From Chitinophagaceae bacterium (GTDB taxonomy: Bacteria > Bacteroidota > Bacteroidia > Chitinophagales > Chitinophagaceae), in assembly GCA_014379515.1 (NCBI GenBank), contig JACMLR010000135.1:1-32755 (forward strand): a stretch of DNA of 32,755 bases, in the 5' to 3' direction. The notes under the pieces were generated by a model, which saw nothing but the letters and a program-made list of their open reading frames with translations, had not been told where the DNA came from and did not search any database. A program made the position numbers and the translations under genes. Below, piece by piece: positions 19,466 through 28,740 of this stretch (positions within the stretch are counted from its first letter, which is position 1; each line of letters starts with the position of its first letter).

Positions 19466-21994
19466 TTATTTCGCTTGTGACTTTTCTTTGGTTGGCGCTT
19501 TAAGCGTGAAATTCAGCTTTCCATTTTCTTTATCAAGATCGGCAATCATTGTATCACCTTGCTTGATATGGAGGTTGAGAATTTCTTCTGCAAGCGGATC
19601 TTCCAGGTATTTCTGAATGGCGCGATGAAGTGGACGTGCACCAAACTGTGCGTCGTATCCTTTTTCAGCGATGAAGTTTTTAGCTTCTTCAGTCAATTCA
19701 AGTGAAAACCCGAGCGCAATCAGGCGTTTCATTACACCCTTCATGAGAATATCAATGATACGGAAGATATGATCCTTGGTAAGTGAATTGAAGATGATAA
19801 CATCGTCGATCCTGTTAAGGAACTCTGGTGAAAACGTTTTCTTCAACGCCTTTTCGATAACGGCTTTATTATTTTCTTCGCTGCTGGCTGTCCGCGATGC
19901 AGTTGCAAATCCAACACCGTCACCGAAATCTTTCAACTGGCGTGCGCCGATGTTAGAAGTCATTATGATGGTAGTGTTTTTGAAATCTACTTTGCGTCCG
20001 AGGCCATCTGTAAGTTGACCATCATCCAAAACCTGCAACAGAATATTGTAAATATCCGGATGCGCTTTTTCAATTTCATCGAGGAGGATAACGGAATATG
20101 GTTTGCGTCTGACTTTTTCAGTTAACTGACCGCCTTCTTCATACCCAACATATCCCGGAGGAGCACCAACTAGCCGGCTCACAGTAAATTTCTCCATGTA
20201 TTCACTCATGTCAATACGAATGAGTGAATCTTCAGAATCGAACATATAACGGGCTAATGCACGTGCTAATTCAGTTTTACCAACACCGGTAGGTCCAAGG
20301 AAAATAAATGTACCGATAGGTTTCTTTGGATCTTTCAAACCAACGCGGTTACGTTGAATAGCTTTCACCACTTTGCTTATCGCTTCATCCTGCCCAACAA
20401 CCATCTCACGCATATCGTCGGCCATCTTCCTCAACTTTTCCGTTTCTGCCTGCACCATGCGTTTAACAGGTATGCCGGTCATCATACTCACTACTTCAGC
20501 AATTGCTTCCTCATCAATCGGGTAACGCTTGTGTTTGCTTTCTTCTTCCCATTTCGCTTTGGCAGCTTCAAGTTCTTCCTGCAAACGTTTTTCAGTATCG
20601 CGAAGAGACGCGGCTTCTTCAAACTTCTGGCTTTTTACAACCTTGTTCTTTTCGCCTTTCACATCTTCAATCTTCTTTTCAAGATCAAGTATCTCTTTTG
20701 GAACGTTGATGTTTTTCAAGTGAACGCGTGCACCGACTTCATCCATTACGTCAATGGCTTTGTCTGGTAACAGACGATCTGTTATATAACGATCGCTCAA
20801 TTTCACACAAGCATCGATTGCTTCTACAGAATAGGATACGTTATGATAGTCTTCGTATTTTGATTGGATGTTTGTAAGGATCTGAATTGTTTCATCCACA
20901 CTTGGCGGATCAATCAAAACCTTTTGGAAACGACGATCGAGTGCACCGTCTTTTTCAATGTACATGCGGTACTCATCAAGTGTTGAAGCACCGATACATT
21001 GAAGTTCGCCGCGTGCAAGAGCGGGCTTGAAAATGTTCGAGGCATCAAGTGAGCCACTAGCACCACCCGCACCAACGATTGTATGAATTTCATCGATGAA
21101 CAAGATTACATCCCTGTTCTTTTCGAGTTCGTTCATGATCGCTTTCATTCGTTCTTCAAACTGTCCACGATATTTAGTACCCGCAACGAGTGCGGCAAGA
21201 TCAAGCGAAATAACACGCTTGTCGAACAATACACGGGAAACTTTACGTTGCACAATACGAAGAGCCAGCCCTTCTACAATTGCAGTTTTACCAACGCCAG
21301 GTTCACCTATTAAAATTGGATTGTTCTTTTTACGACGCGAAAGTATTTGTGATACGCGTTCAATTTCTTCTTCACGACCAACGATTGGATCTAACGCACC
21401 ACTCTCAGCGAGACGAGTGATATCACGACCGAAATTATCAAGAACGGGAGTTTTACTTTTTGCATTACCGGCAGAACGAGATTTAGATTGAGAGTATTTT
21501 TTTTCTTCGTCAAAGTCGTCATCATTCTCATCCGTGTATTCACTTCGAACATCGTTGCTTTTTACGACACCAAGTTCATTTCTAAAAAGATCGTAATCCA
21601 CGTCGAATTGATTTAAGATTTGAGTAGCTACGTTTTCCTTATTCTTTAAGATCGAGAGCATGAGATGCTCCGTTTCTACAGTAGGGCTCTTCAGCGCCTT
21701 TGCTTCAAGTACCGTAACCCGAATGACCTTTTCGGCTTGCTTGGTTAGGGGCAAGCTGTTGATGTTGGCAATGTTTTTACCAGTTTTATCTTTTACTGCA
21801 AGTTCCACTTCTTTACGCAATTCATACAAATCCACATTAAAACTTTTAAGAATGCGCACCGCAGTGTTCTCTCCTTCACGAATCAATCCTAACAGCAAAT
21901 GCTCGGTACCGATAAAATCATTTCCCAGCCTCAAAGCTTCTTCCCTGCTAAACGAGATAATCTCCTTTACCTGGGCTGAAAAATTGTTATCCAT
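19466..21994 (-). CDS. clpC: ATP-dependent Clp protease ATP-binding subunit ClpC
   Basis: 842 aa; two Clp N repeats, two Walker A sites (GEPGVGKTAIVEG, GPTGVGKTELARAL) and a UVR-like linker between the ATPase modules. Confidence 0.96.
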   Translation of the reverse strand: MDNNFSAQVKEIISFSREEALRLGNDFIGTEHLLLGLIREGENTAVRILKSFNVDLYELRKEVELAVKDKTGKNIANINSLPLTKQAEKVIRVTVLEAKALKSPTVETEHLMLSILKNKENVATQILNQFDVDYDLFRNELGVVKSNDVRSEYTDENDDDFDEEKKYSQSKSRSAGNAKSKTPVLDNFGRDITRLAESGALDPIVGREEEIERVSQILSRRKKNNPILIGEPGVGKTAIVEGLALRIVQRKVSRVLFDKRVISLDLAALVAGTKYRGQFEERMKAIMNELEKNRDVILFIDEIHTIVGAGGASGSLDASNIFKPALARGELQCIGASTLDEYRMYIEKDGALDRRFQKVLIDPPSVDETIQILTNIQSKYEDYHNVSYSVEAIDACVKLSDRYITDRLLPDKAIDVMDEVGARVHLKNINVPKEILDLEKKIEDVKGEKNKVVKSQKFEEAASLRDTEKRLQEELEAAKAKWEEESKHKRYPIDEEAIAEVVSMMTGIPVKRMVQAETEKLRKMADDMREMVVGQDEAISKVVKAIQRNRVGLKDPKKPIGTFIFLGPTGVGKTELARALARYMFDSEDSLIRIDMSEYMEKFTVSRLVGAPPGYVGYEEGGQLTEKVRRKPYSVILLDEIEKAHPDIYNILLQVLDDGQLTDGLGRKVDFKNTTIIMTSNIGARQLKDFGDGVGFATASRTASSEENNKAVIEKALKKTFSPEFLNRIDDVIIFNSLTKDHIFRIIDILMKGVMKRLIALGFSLELTEEAKNFIAEKGYDAQFGARPLHRAIQKYLEDPLAEEILNLHIKQGDTMIADLDKENGKLNFTLKAPTKEKSQAK

Positions 21995-22032
21995 TTTTTA
22001 TAATTAATTGTGTTTGATACAATAATAACGAA

Positions 22033-22040
22033 TATTTTTG
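22033..22040 (+). promoter_or_regulatory. Bacteroidota -7 box (TATTTTTG) upstream of the STAS gene
   Basis: Full TAnnTTTG match 50 bp upstream of ATG 22091, with an upstream TTG at 22-nt spacing. Confidence 0.5.
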
Positions 22041-22090
22041 AGATGTCCGACGGCCAATTTCTTAACGGCTGTTAACATCTAATAGTATCT

Positions 22091-22474
22091 ATGGAGGTCA
22101 AAATTGATACCAGAGAAAAATTCCATGTCATAACCATCAAAGAATCAATTCTCGCTGCAAATATGACAGCAGACATGGAAAAATGTTTAATCCCTTTTCT
22201 ACAAACTCCTGTAAAAAATATCGTTCTTAATCTGCAACATGTCGCACAAGTTGATGAGACCTTTGCGGCCAGTCTTGTCACCCTTCAACAATCATTCTAC
22301 GAGCAAATGGCTTCCTTTGTTGTCTGTTGTTTGCAGCCTAAAGTGGAAAAGTGGCTTGACAACCAGGAGATGCTCGAGGTCATGAATGTAACGCCCAGTG
22401 AAAGCGAGGCATGGGACATTGTGCAGATGGAAGAAATCGAACGGGAATTTTTTGATGGTGAAGAAAAGCAATGA
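22091..22474 (+). CDS. STAS domain protein (anti-anti-sigma-factor-like)
   Basis: 127 aa; KFHVITIKESILAANMTADMEKCLIPFLQTPVKNIVLNLQHVAQVDETFAASLVTLQ matches the STAS strand/helix pattern. Confidence 0.7.
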   Translation: MEVKIDTREKFHVITIKESILAANMTADMEKCLIPFLQTPVKNIVLNLQHVAQVDETFAASLVTLQQSFYEQMASFVVCCLQPKVEKWLDNQEMLEVMNVTPSESEAWDIVQMEEIEREFFDGEEKQ

Positions 22475-22574
22475 TTAATCTATCTGAAAACACTTATGAA
22501 GGGGCGAAGGTTCTCGAACGTTCAAACAATTTCTGTTAAACAAATACATTTCCGGAATATCTGTGGTGGACATT

Positions 22575-23282
22575 ATGATTTCAACTTCAAATAAATACGC
22601 TGTCATAGTGGCCGGAGGATCTGGCAAACGAATGGGAAATGTTACCCCTAAGCAATTTCTTGAGATTCATGGCAAGCCATTGCTGGTATATTCAATAGAC
22701 GCCTTTCTTCTTGCTTATCCCGATATGAAGGTCATTCTTGTTTTGCCTGCGAATTTTATTAAGGTGGGTACTAAACTGGCAGAGGTGTCAGTCGATCCGG
22801 CAAGAGTTCTGTTAACTGAAGGAGGTGAAACGCGTTTTCATTCGGTACAAAACGGACTGCACTCTGTTCCGGCGTCAGCGATTGTCTTTGTGCATGATGC
22901 TGTTCGCTGCCTGATCGGGGTCGACCTGATCCAACGCTGTTTTGAATGTGCACGTGAGCATGGAACTGCGGTGCCCGCTATTGCAGCAACGGACAGCATC
23001 CGGATAATTACTGGCGAACACAATGAAGCTGTTGATCGCGAGCGTGTCAAAATAATCCAAACTCCACAAACGTTTTCCTCTGACATCTTGAAAGTTGCTT
23101 ATCGACAAGAATATCATCACCAATTCACAGATGATGCAAGTGTTGTTGAAAAAGCCGGAATGAGAATTCAACTTTTGGAAGGTGAGCCGACCAATATAAA
23201 AGTAACTCGCCCGATAGATTTACTGCTCGCCGAAAAAATTCTTGCTGATCGAAAAAATAGTATTACTAACGGGACTACCTGA
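22575..23282 (+). CDS. ispD: 2-C-methyl-D-erythritol 4-phosphate cytidylyltransferase
   Basis: YAVIVAGGSGKRMGNVTPKQFLEIHGKPLLVYSI, VFVHDAVRCL and QTPQTF motifs. Track start is GTG 22563; ATG 22575 likely. Confidence 0.95.
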   Translation: MISTSNKYAVIVAGGSGKRMGNVTPKQFLEIHGKPLLVYSIDAFLLAYPDMKVILVLPANFIKVGTKLAEVSVDPARVLLTEGGETRFHSVQNGLHSVPASAIVFVHDAVRCLIGVDLIQRCFECAREHGTAVPAIAATDSIRIITGEHNEAVDRERVKIIQTPQTFSSDILKVAYRQEYHHQFTDDASVVEKAGMRIQLLEGEPTNIKVTRPIDLLLAEKILADRKNSITNGTT

Positions 23283-24207
23283 TCGCTTTACGTTTTAACC
23301 AACGCAGGTACCAGGGAATTCGATTCAAACGTAACGCCGGGTATGTTTCCGTACTTGCCCCGAAACTTCCATAAAAAAAAGCAAGATTCCGAACGTCTGA
23401 TCCTTCGAAATCAAGTGTAAGATTGCTGCCAGCACGTTTTTCAATAAACTGATCGATCAAAAAATGTGAAGCTCCCATTACTTTACTGTTTGGATGATTG
23501 CCCACCAGGATGTAGTACGCGCGATCATGAGAGAAAAAATAAACGCACGACGCAATCAATACGTTTTCCGAAGTATAAACTCCACAAGCAAGTGCTTGTT
23601 CGCGAGCCAGCAAATAGTCGAATAATTTTTTGAATTCATCGTAGTCGCTATCTGTAAGATTTGAAATTGCCTGCATTTGGCTTTTAGATAACTTGATTAC
23701 ATCATCCACATCAATCTCTTCACGATAACTGCAATTAAATTGTCGCGCTTTCTTGCAGTTCCGTTTTATATTATCACGATATTTCTGCGAAATTTCTACA
23801 TAGCTCCAGTTCAACGGAAGGATGTAATTCGTTCTAACGAACATCCCAGTGTCCATCGCTATCAGGTTGTTTTCACGGTTAAGATCGATTTCAATCACCC
23901 TAAACTTCGATGGAATTGCCTGGATGAATGCAGCAACGACGGTGTCGGTGATCCCGGTGCCGAATACACCAAGTGATGCGGAAAATTGTGGTTGATACAG
24001 ATAGGAAACACCATACTTGCTTTTCCAGGTAAGCGGCATTACGTACTCGTAGTTGCCCAGCACTAAGCCATCCCAACCTGGTGACATGAAGTCGAGATAA
24101 AATGAATATCCATAAACTAATCCATTTGATGCATTGTCTATGCATTTGTCCCAGGCCGCGAGATCAATTTCGTTATGCAAAAGATATCGGATGCTTTCAT
24201 CCTTCAT
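23275..24207 (-). CDS. FemAB/GNAT-like acyltransferase fold protein
   Basis: 310 aa; YSFYLDFMSPGWDGLVLGNYEYVMPLTWKSKYGVSYLYQPQFSASLGVFG and GVYTSENVLIASCVYFFSHDRAYYILVG resemble FemAB/GNAT_6-type proteins. ATG directly abuts the upstream stop (TAGATG). Confidence 0.65.
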   Translation of the reverse strand: MKDESIRYLLHNEIDLAAWDKCIDNASNGLVYGYSFYLDFMSPGWDGLVLGNYEYVMPLTWKSKYGVSYLYQPQFSASLGVFGTGITDTVVAAFIQAIPSKFRVIEIDLNRENNLIAMDTGMFVRTNYILPLNWSYVEISQKYRDNIKRNCKKARQFNCSYREEIDVDDVIKLSKSQMQAISNLTDSDYDEFKKLFDYLLAREQALACGVYTSENVLIASCVYFFSHDRAYYILVGNHPNSKVMGASHFLIDQFIEKRAGSNLTLDFEGSDVRNLAFFYGSFGASTETYPALRLNRIPWYLRWLKRKAIR

Positions 24208-27048
24208 CTAAAATGGAAATTTATTTTTTGTAAACTTGCGCAGATCAAACCGGTGAATGTCGATGCTAAAAGAAATCTTCCGAAAAAATTTATTCTCTTC
24301 CGGCACTGTTTTCAAATTATCGCGGAACTCTTTGCTATAGACGAGCGGTGCATAAATATTTACAAGCCCCTGGATTAGCGATAACTGCAAGCCACCCACG
24401 AAAAGGAACCGATTTCCTTCCCATTGCTTCTCCCACGATTCTGCATAGGTTCCTACATCCAGAAAAAGTTTCAGTGGAATTTGCTTCGGTAAGATGGCAG
24501 TTGGGATGCTTGTGGTCAGGTTGATCGCTCCAATCCAATTATCGCTACGACCTTGTAAACCCTGGAACAAATCAGTCCTGAGCTTTAACCCACCATCGCG
24601 GATCATCACTTGTTGACTTTGATATCCGTCATTTTCATTTCTTCCAACAAAGGGGTTACTGTATGTATAATCTTCATAACCGCGGACTGCGGTTAGCTTT
24701 GGCTGGTAGACCTGTGTTTCAAACTCTTTTTCGATCGTTTTCTCTCCGAGGTATCCAAATTTAGCGGCGAAAAACCGGGCAGATGCTCCGCCACCATCGC
24801 CGTAATTAAGAAAATAATTCGCCGTGGCTGACGCACGAAAAAAGCCTTCGCCCTGCTGTAGCTGAAGTTGTAAATCGTAAGGATACAATGCTCGGTATTC
24901 CGTTACACTGAAAGTTAATTGGTTTACATATCGACTTTTTGAATCCGCTCTCTCGGGATAATAATTTGAGTCGCTTAATTTCTGTACATAGTTGAAACCC
25001 CGTTCCCTGAGTAGGAACGATTTCAATTCAATCCACGATTCCCGCGAACTCTGCAGGGATCGCGGTTTAAATACAAATTTCAAGGCGGGCGCAAATTTCA
25101 CGAAGCCGCCATAGATTTTAGATCCAACACTATCGGTGCCGGACATCGTCGAAAATTTCGAAAACCCAACTGAAGCCTGTATTCGATAAAAATTGTTGTC
25201 AGGAAACCAATTATAATTGACTCCACCAGTGCCGTTTATTTGTTTACTTGTAAATCCAAATAATGGGACGGCAACAAAACGAAATCTATCCGGTGGTAAA
25301 TTATAATTGTGCACCAATAACCCAAGCATAAGGCCGTCGTACTTATTCCGTCCAATCGCAGGAAGGAAATTAATGTAGGAGTATTTATCAGTATCCCGAA
25401 GATTGAAAAGAAATGCGGGTTTAACTTTTTTTCGTTTAATGGTTTCCGGAAACAGATTGCCCGTCGTTGAGATGTCTTCTTTAAATGTTGCCAACTCTTT
25501 TGCATTGTTCTTTTCAAATGCCGCAAAGAAATCAGCGGGCTGCGGATGTCTAAATTTCCATTGACTGTAATAGTTCTGCATTATCGCATCAAACTTTTCG
25601 CGGCCAATAGAATCCTCTAACTTTTTTAATAAGTTGGCCGTTTTAGAGTAAGCAACCAGAGCATAATTTATTCCCGTAAAATCCTGGGAGGAAGTAATCA
25701 CCGGCTGATCTTTTTTCAAAGTTGCGAGCATATTGATCGCAAGCAGGTTTTCATCATCAGGTAACCGTTTCGCGATAAACGGCCCGGTTGATTCCTGCCA
25801 GTCTTTTCCGTGGTATTTCCACTGTTTATAACGTTCATCGTAGTAGCTGTTAACACCTTCATCCAACCACGGATGATCGCGCTCATTACTGGCCAGTATC
25901 CCGTAGAACCAGTTGTGGCCAATCTCATGTTGCAGAACAATATCCAACGTTTTCAAATCAGGCATTGCTGAAATGCTTGTAATTGTTGGATATTCCATTC
26001 CGCCTTCAACTCCAATCTTCGCTTGCACGGCACTGATAGTATTGTATGGATATTCGCCAATTAATGCAGACCGAAAATGAACAGCATCTTTAATCATTTG
26101 CATGCTCTTACTCCACATTTCTGATTGTCCGTGTGAATAGAAGCTGTATGCGTCAACAGTTCTTCCCGATGTTAATTTTATCGTGTCATACAATACGCCG
26201 AAATATTTATCGGCGAACCAGGCGAAGTCGTGCACATTATTTTGAATGTATCGGAGTGTCTTTGTTTGTGCTGACGATTTGATTTCGCCATCATATTTTG
26301 TTACAGGGGTTTTTTTCTTCGGTGCGCCAAATGTTTTAACCTTAACCGGTGGAGGAGGAGGTGTGCCTTTCTGCCGCAACCAGTTTTTTTCATTTTCATT
26401 TTGTAGATCGCCCGTAGCGGCAACAACATAGTTTTCTGGTACAGTGATCTGAACATTGTACGTCCCAAATTCTCCATAAAACTCACCCAATTCCAGGTAA
26501 GGCATTGGGTGCCATCCGGTTTTGTCGTACACGGCAGGTTTAGGATACCATTGAGTAGCTTGATATGATTGACCGGTATGGCCACTCCTTGAAAAATTTG
26601 CAGGAAGTTTTACGTGGAAAGGAGTTGTGATCTCCACATCTTTGCCCGGAGCGAGTGGCGCATCCAACATTACTTTTACCAAATCAATATACAATGGATG
26701 ATCTTCCGTTTTCAAGCCGTTGTTCCCGGAACGGAAATCAAGGCGATTTATATAACCCCGTTCATCCCTTTCAGCGAAGTAAAAATCAGTACGGCCATTT
26801 TGCAATAGTTGTTCACTGAAAGCGGTTCGATCATTTTTATATGCATTCGGCCATAATTGAAACCAGATAAAGTGAAGTGTATCGCGGGAGTTGTTTTTAT
26901 AACGCAACTTCATAAACCCGTCCAGGCTATGTTCCTGGTCATTGAGCGAAACATCAATCGTGTAGTCGAGCGATTGCTGCCAGTAATCCTGTTGACTATA
27001 AGCAGATACATTGATCGCAATGAAAAACAGGATGAGCAGTTTTTTCAA
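24208..27048 (-). CDS. M1 family (gluzincin) metallopeptidase with a C-terminal Omp85-like beta-barrel
   Basis: GGMEYPTI and HEIGH-x18-E (25858..25929) M1 motifs; residues encoded by about 24211..25416 show barrel-like alternation with VRGYED (24670..24687) and FLDVGTY (24445..24465). TTG 27048 (LKKLLILFFIAINVSAYSQQ signal peptide) is a better start than ATG 27153, which lies inside the upstream gene. Confidence 0.85.
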   Translation of the reverse strand: MKKLLILFFIAINVSAYSQQDYWQQSLDYTIDVSLNDQEHSLDGFMKLRYKNNSRDTLHFIWFQLWPNAYKNDRTAFSEQLLQNGRTDFYFAERDERGYINRLDFRSGNNGLKTEDHPLYIDLVKVMLDAPLAPGKDVEITTPFHVKLPANFSRSGHTGQSYQATQWYPKPAVYDKTGWHPMPYLELGEFYGEFGTYNVQITVPENYVVAATGDLQNENEKNWLRQKGTPPPPPVKVKTFGAPKKKTPVTKYDGEIKSSAQTKTLRYIQNNVHDFAWFADKYFGVLYDTIKLTSGRTVDAYSFYSHGQSEMWSKSMQMIKDAVHFRSALIGEYPYNTISAVQAKIGVEGGMEYPTITSISAMPDLKTLDIVLQHEIGHNWFYGILASNERDHPWLDEGVNSYYDERYKQWKYHGKDWQESTGPFIAKRLPDDENLLAINMLATLKKDQPVITSSQDFTGINYALVAYSKTANLLKKLEDSIGREKFDAIMQNYYSQWKFRHPQPADFFAAFEKNNAKELATFKEDISTTGNLFPETIKRKKVKPAFLFNLRDTDKYSYINFLPAIGRNKYDGLMLGLLVHNYNLPPDRFRFVAVPLFGFTSKQINGTGGVNYNWFPDNNFYRIQASVGFSKFSTMSGTDSVGSKIYGGFVKFAPALKFVFKPRSLQSSRESWIELKSFLLRERGFNYVQKLSDSNYYPERADSKSRYVNQLTFSVTEYRALYPYDLQLQLQQGEGFFRASATANYFLNYGDGGGASARFFAAKFGYLGEKTIEKEFETQVYQPKLTAVRGYEDYTYSNPFVGRNENDGYQSQQVMIRDGGLKLRTDLFQGLQGRSDNWIGAINLTTSIPTAILPKQIPLKLFLDVGTYAESWEKQWEGNRFLFVGGLQLSLIQGLVNIYAPLVYSKEFRDNLKTVPEENKFFRKISFSIDIHRFDLRKFTKNKFPF

Positions 27049-27082
27049 CAGGTATATTTTTTCAAAAATAAGAGATTGATTC

Positions 27083-28660
27083 TTATTTGAAGTTTCCTTG
27101 TTTATCGAGGAGTTCGAACAGGTTGTTGAGATTTGTGTCGATCGATTCTTCAAGAGCCGCCTTCAAATCTTCCGGATACGGGTGTCTGAACTTCCATTTG
27201 TCGAAATAATTATGCATCGCCTTATCCAATGCAGGCTGACCTACCGAATTTTGTACGATATAAAGCCACACAGCCGTCTTAATATATACAACGATCCCGT
27301 ACTCATCTTTATTGGCAAAGGCGGTAGAAGAAGTATTGATCGCTTTTTTTGCGGGCAGGTTGTTTAGAGCACCGAAAATCCGATCGAGGAATTCGGGAAC
27401 GGAAAGACTTTTTAATTCATTTGGCACTTCCTTGCCGAAGATCGCATTGCTTCGATATTTTGTTGCTTCATACCTGAACTGATAAAATGTATTCAGTCCT
27501 TCATCCATCCAGGGGTGGTCGCGTTCGTTTGTTCCGAGTATGCCGTAAAACCAGTTGTGCCCAACTTCGTGTGTGATGACTGCATCCAAACCTTCTCTGC
27601 CTTCATCTGGACTTGTAATGAGTGTGATCATTGGATATTCCATGCCGCCACTCGATGCGTTCTTCGGTCCTTCAACGGCCTGCGCTGCCGGATACGGATA
27701 CTCACCCAGCCATGCGGAGTAATTTGTTACAGCATCTTCAATAAAGCTGATGCTGTTTCGCCATTCCTTATTTCCATTAGGTTGGTAAAATGAAAAGACG
27801 TCGGTAATCTTTCCAGATGGCAATAACAATGTGTCATATTGAATAACAAAATCCTTATCGGCAAACCATGCGAAATCATGAACATTAGAAGCTGTGTAAT
27901 TCAATCGTTTCAACTGAGCTGTTGCAGTGGCCTGGTACGGATGAACGGGGCCCGCCTCCCGGTCACGGTAATTGGCTGCGCCGATTGTTTTATATAAGTC
28001 AAACTCTTTCCTGGTTTGCAAAATCCCTGTTGCGCCAACAACATAGTCGGCCGGAAGCGAAATAGTTACATCGAAACTGCCATACTCACTATAGAATTCA
28101 CCCTGATCGAGGTACGGCATCGGATGCCAGCCCTTTTTGTCGTACACCGCAGGTTTCGGGTACCATTGACAAATAAAATATTGCTGCCCGTCATGACCTG
28201 ATCTTGAAAAGTATTCTGGTAATTTAACAACGAAAGGAGTTTTGATTTGAGTCTTCGATCCTGGCAATAGGGGAACCGACAATAATAATTTCACCACGTC
28301 GATATGTTCGGGATGCGGTTCTACAATTACCTTCCTTCCATCAATCTCAAAATTCAGGCTATCGATCCATCCGGCTTCTTTGTTGCGAAAGGATTTTCGT
28401 CCGGTGCGATCTGCCGTTAATTGTTTTGCAAGCGCGGTTTTATCATTCTTGTAAGCGTTCGGCCAAAGATGAAACCAGATATAATGAAGTGTATCTGGTG
28501 AATGATTGAGATAATCGACAGCGATATTGCCATGGAGCGAATGCGCCTGATCGTTTAATGTTACGTCAATGCGGTAATTGACTTCCTGTTGCCAGTAATT
28601 AGTTTGAGAAATACCGTCAATGCTGACGAAAACTGACAGTACGAACAACCATTTATACAT
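27083..28660 (-). CDS. M1 family (gluzincin) metallopeptidase, barrel-less paralog
   Basis: 525 aa with signal peptide, SGGMEYPMITLI and HEVGH-x18-E (27500..27571); aligns with the first part of the adjacent longer M1 protein. Confidence 0.92.
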   Translation of the reverse strand: MYKWLFVLSVFVSIDGISQTNYWQQEVNYRIDVTLNDQAHSLHGNIAVDYLNHSPDTLHYIWFHLWPNAYKNDKTALAKQLTADRTGRKSFRNKEAGWIDSLNFEIDGRKVIVEPHPEHIDVVKLLLSVPLLPGSKTQIKTPFVVKLPEYFSRSGHDGQQYFICQWYPKPAVYDKKGWHPMPYLDQGEFYSEYGSFDVTISLPADYVVGATGILQTRKEFDLYKTIGAANYRDREAGPVHPYQATATAQLKRLNYTASNVHDFAWFADKDFVIQYDTLLLPSGKITDVFSFYQPNGNKEWRNSISFIEDAVTNYSAWLGEYPYPAAQAVEGPKNASSGGMEYPMITLITSPDEGREGLDAVITHEVGHNWFYGILGTNERDHPWMDEGLNTFYQFRYEATKYRSNAIFGKEVPNELKSLSVPEFLDRIFGALNNLPAKKAINTSSTAFANKDEYGIVVYIKTAVWLYIVQNSVGQPALDKAMHNYFDKWKFRHPYPEDLKAALEESIDTNLNNLFELLDKQGNFK

Positions 28661-28740
28661 ACCTGGAATTCTATTTTGAAATGTAATGCGTTTTGTGATG
28701 CAGTCCTACTCAGATGAATTATTATCAAGAAATTTAACAG

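Noticed and set aside
20354-21491. Plus-strand ORFs inside clpC (20354..20770, 21096..21491)
   Set aside because: Antisense to well-conserved ClpC regions; low-complexity Phe/Ser-rich products.
27049-27153. N-terminal 35-residue extension of the long M1 ORF from ATG 27153
   Set aside because: Lies mainly within the 3' end of the upstream M1 gene in another frame and precedes a good signal peptide; TTG 27048 is the better start.
24208-28660. Tandem M1 ORFs as one gene split by a frameshift
   Set aside because: Each has its own signal peptide and a full GGMEYP plus HExxH-x18-E set, so they are paralogs.
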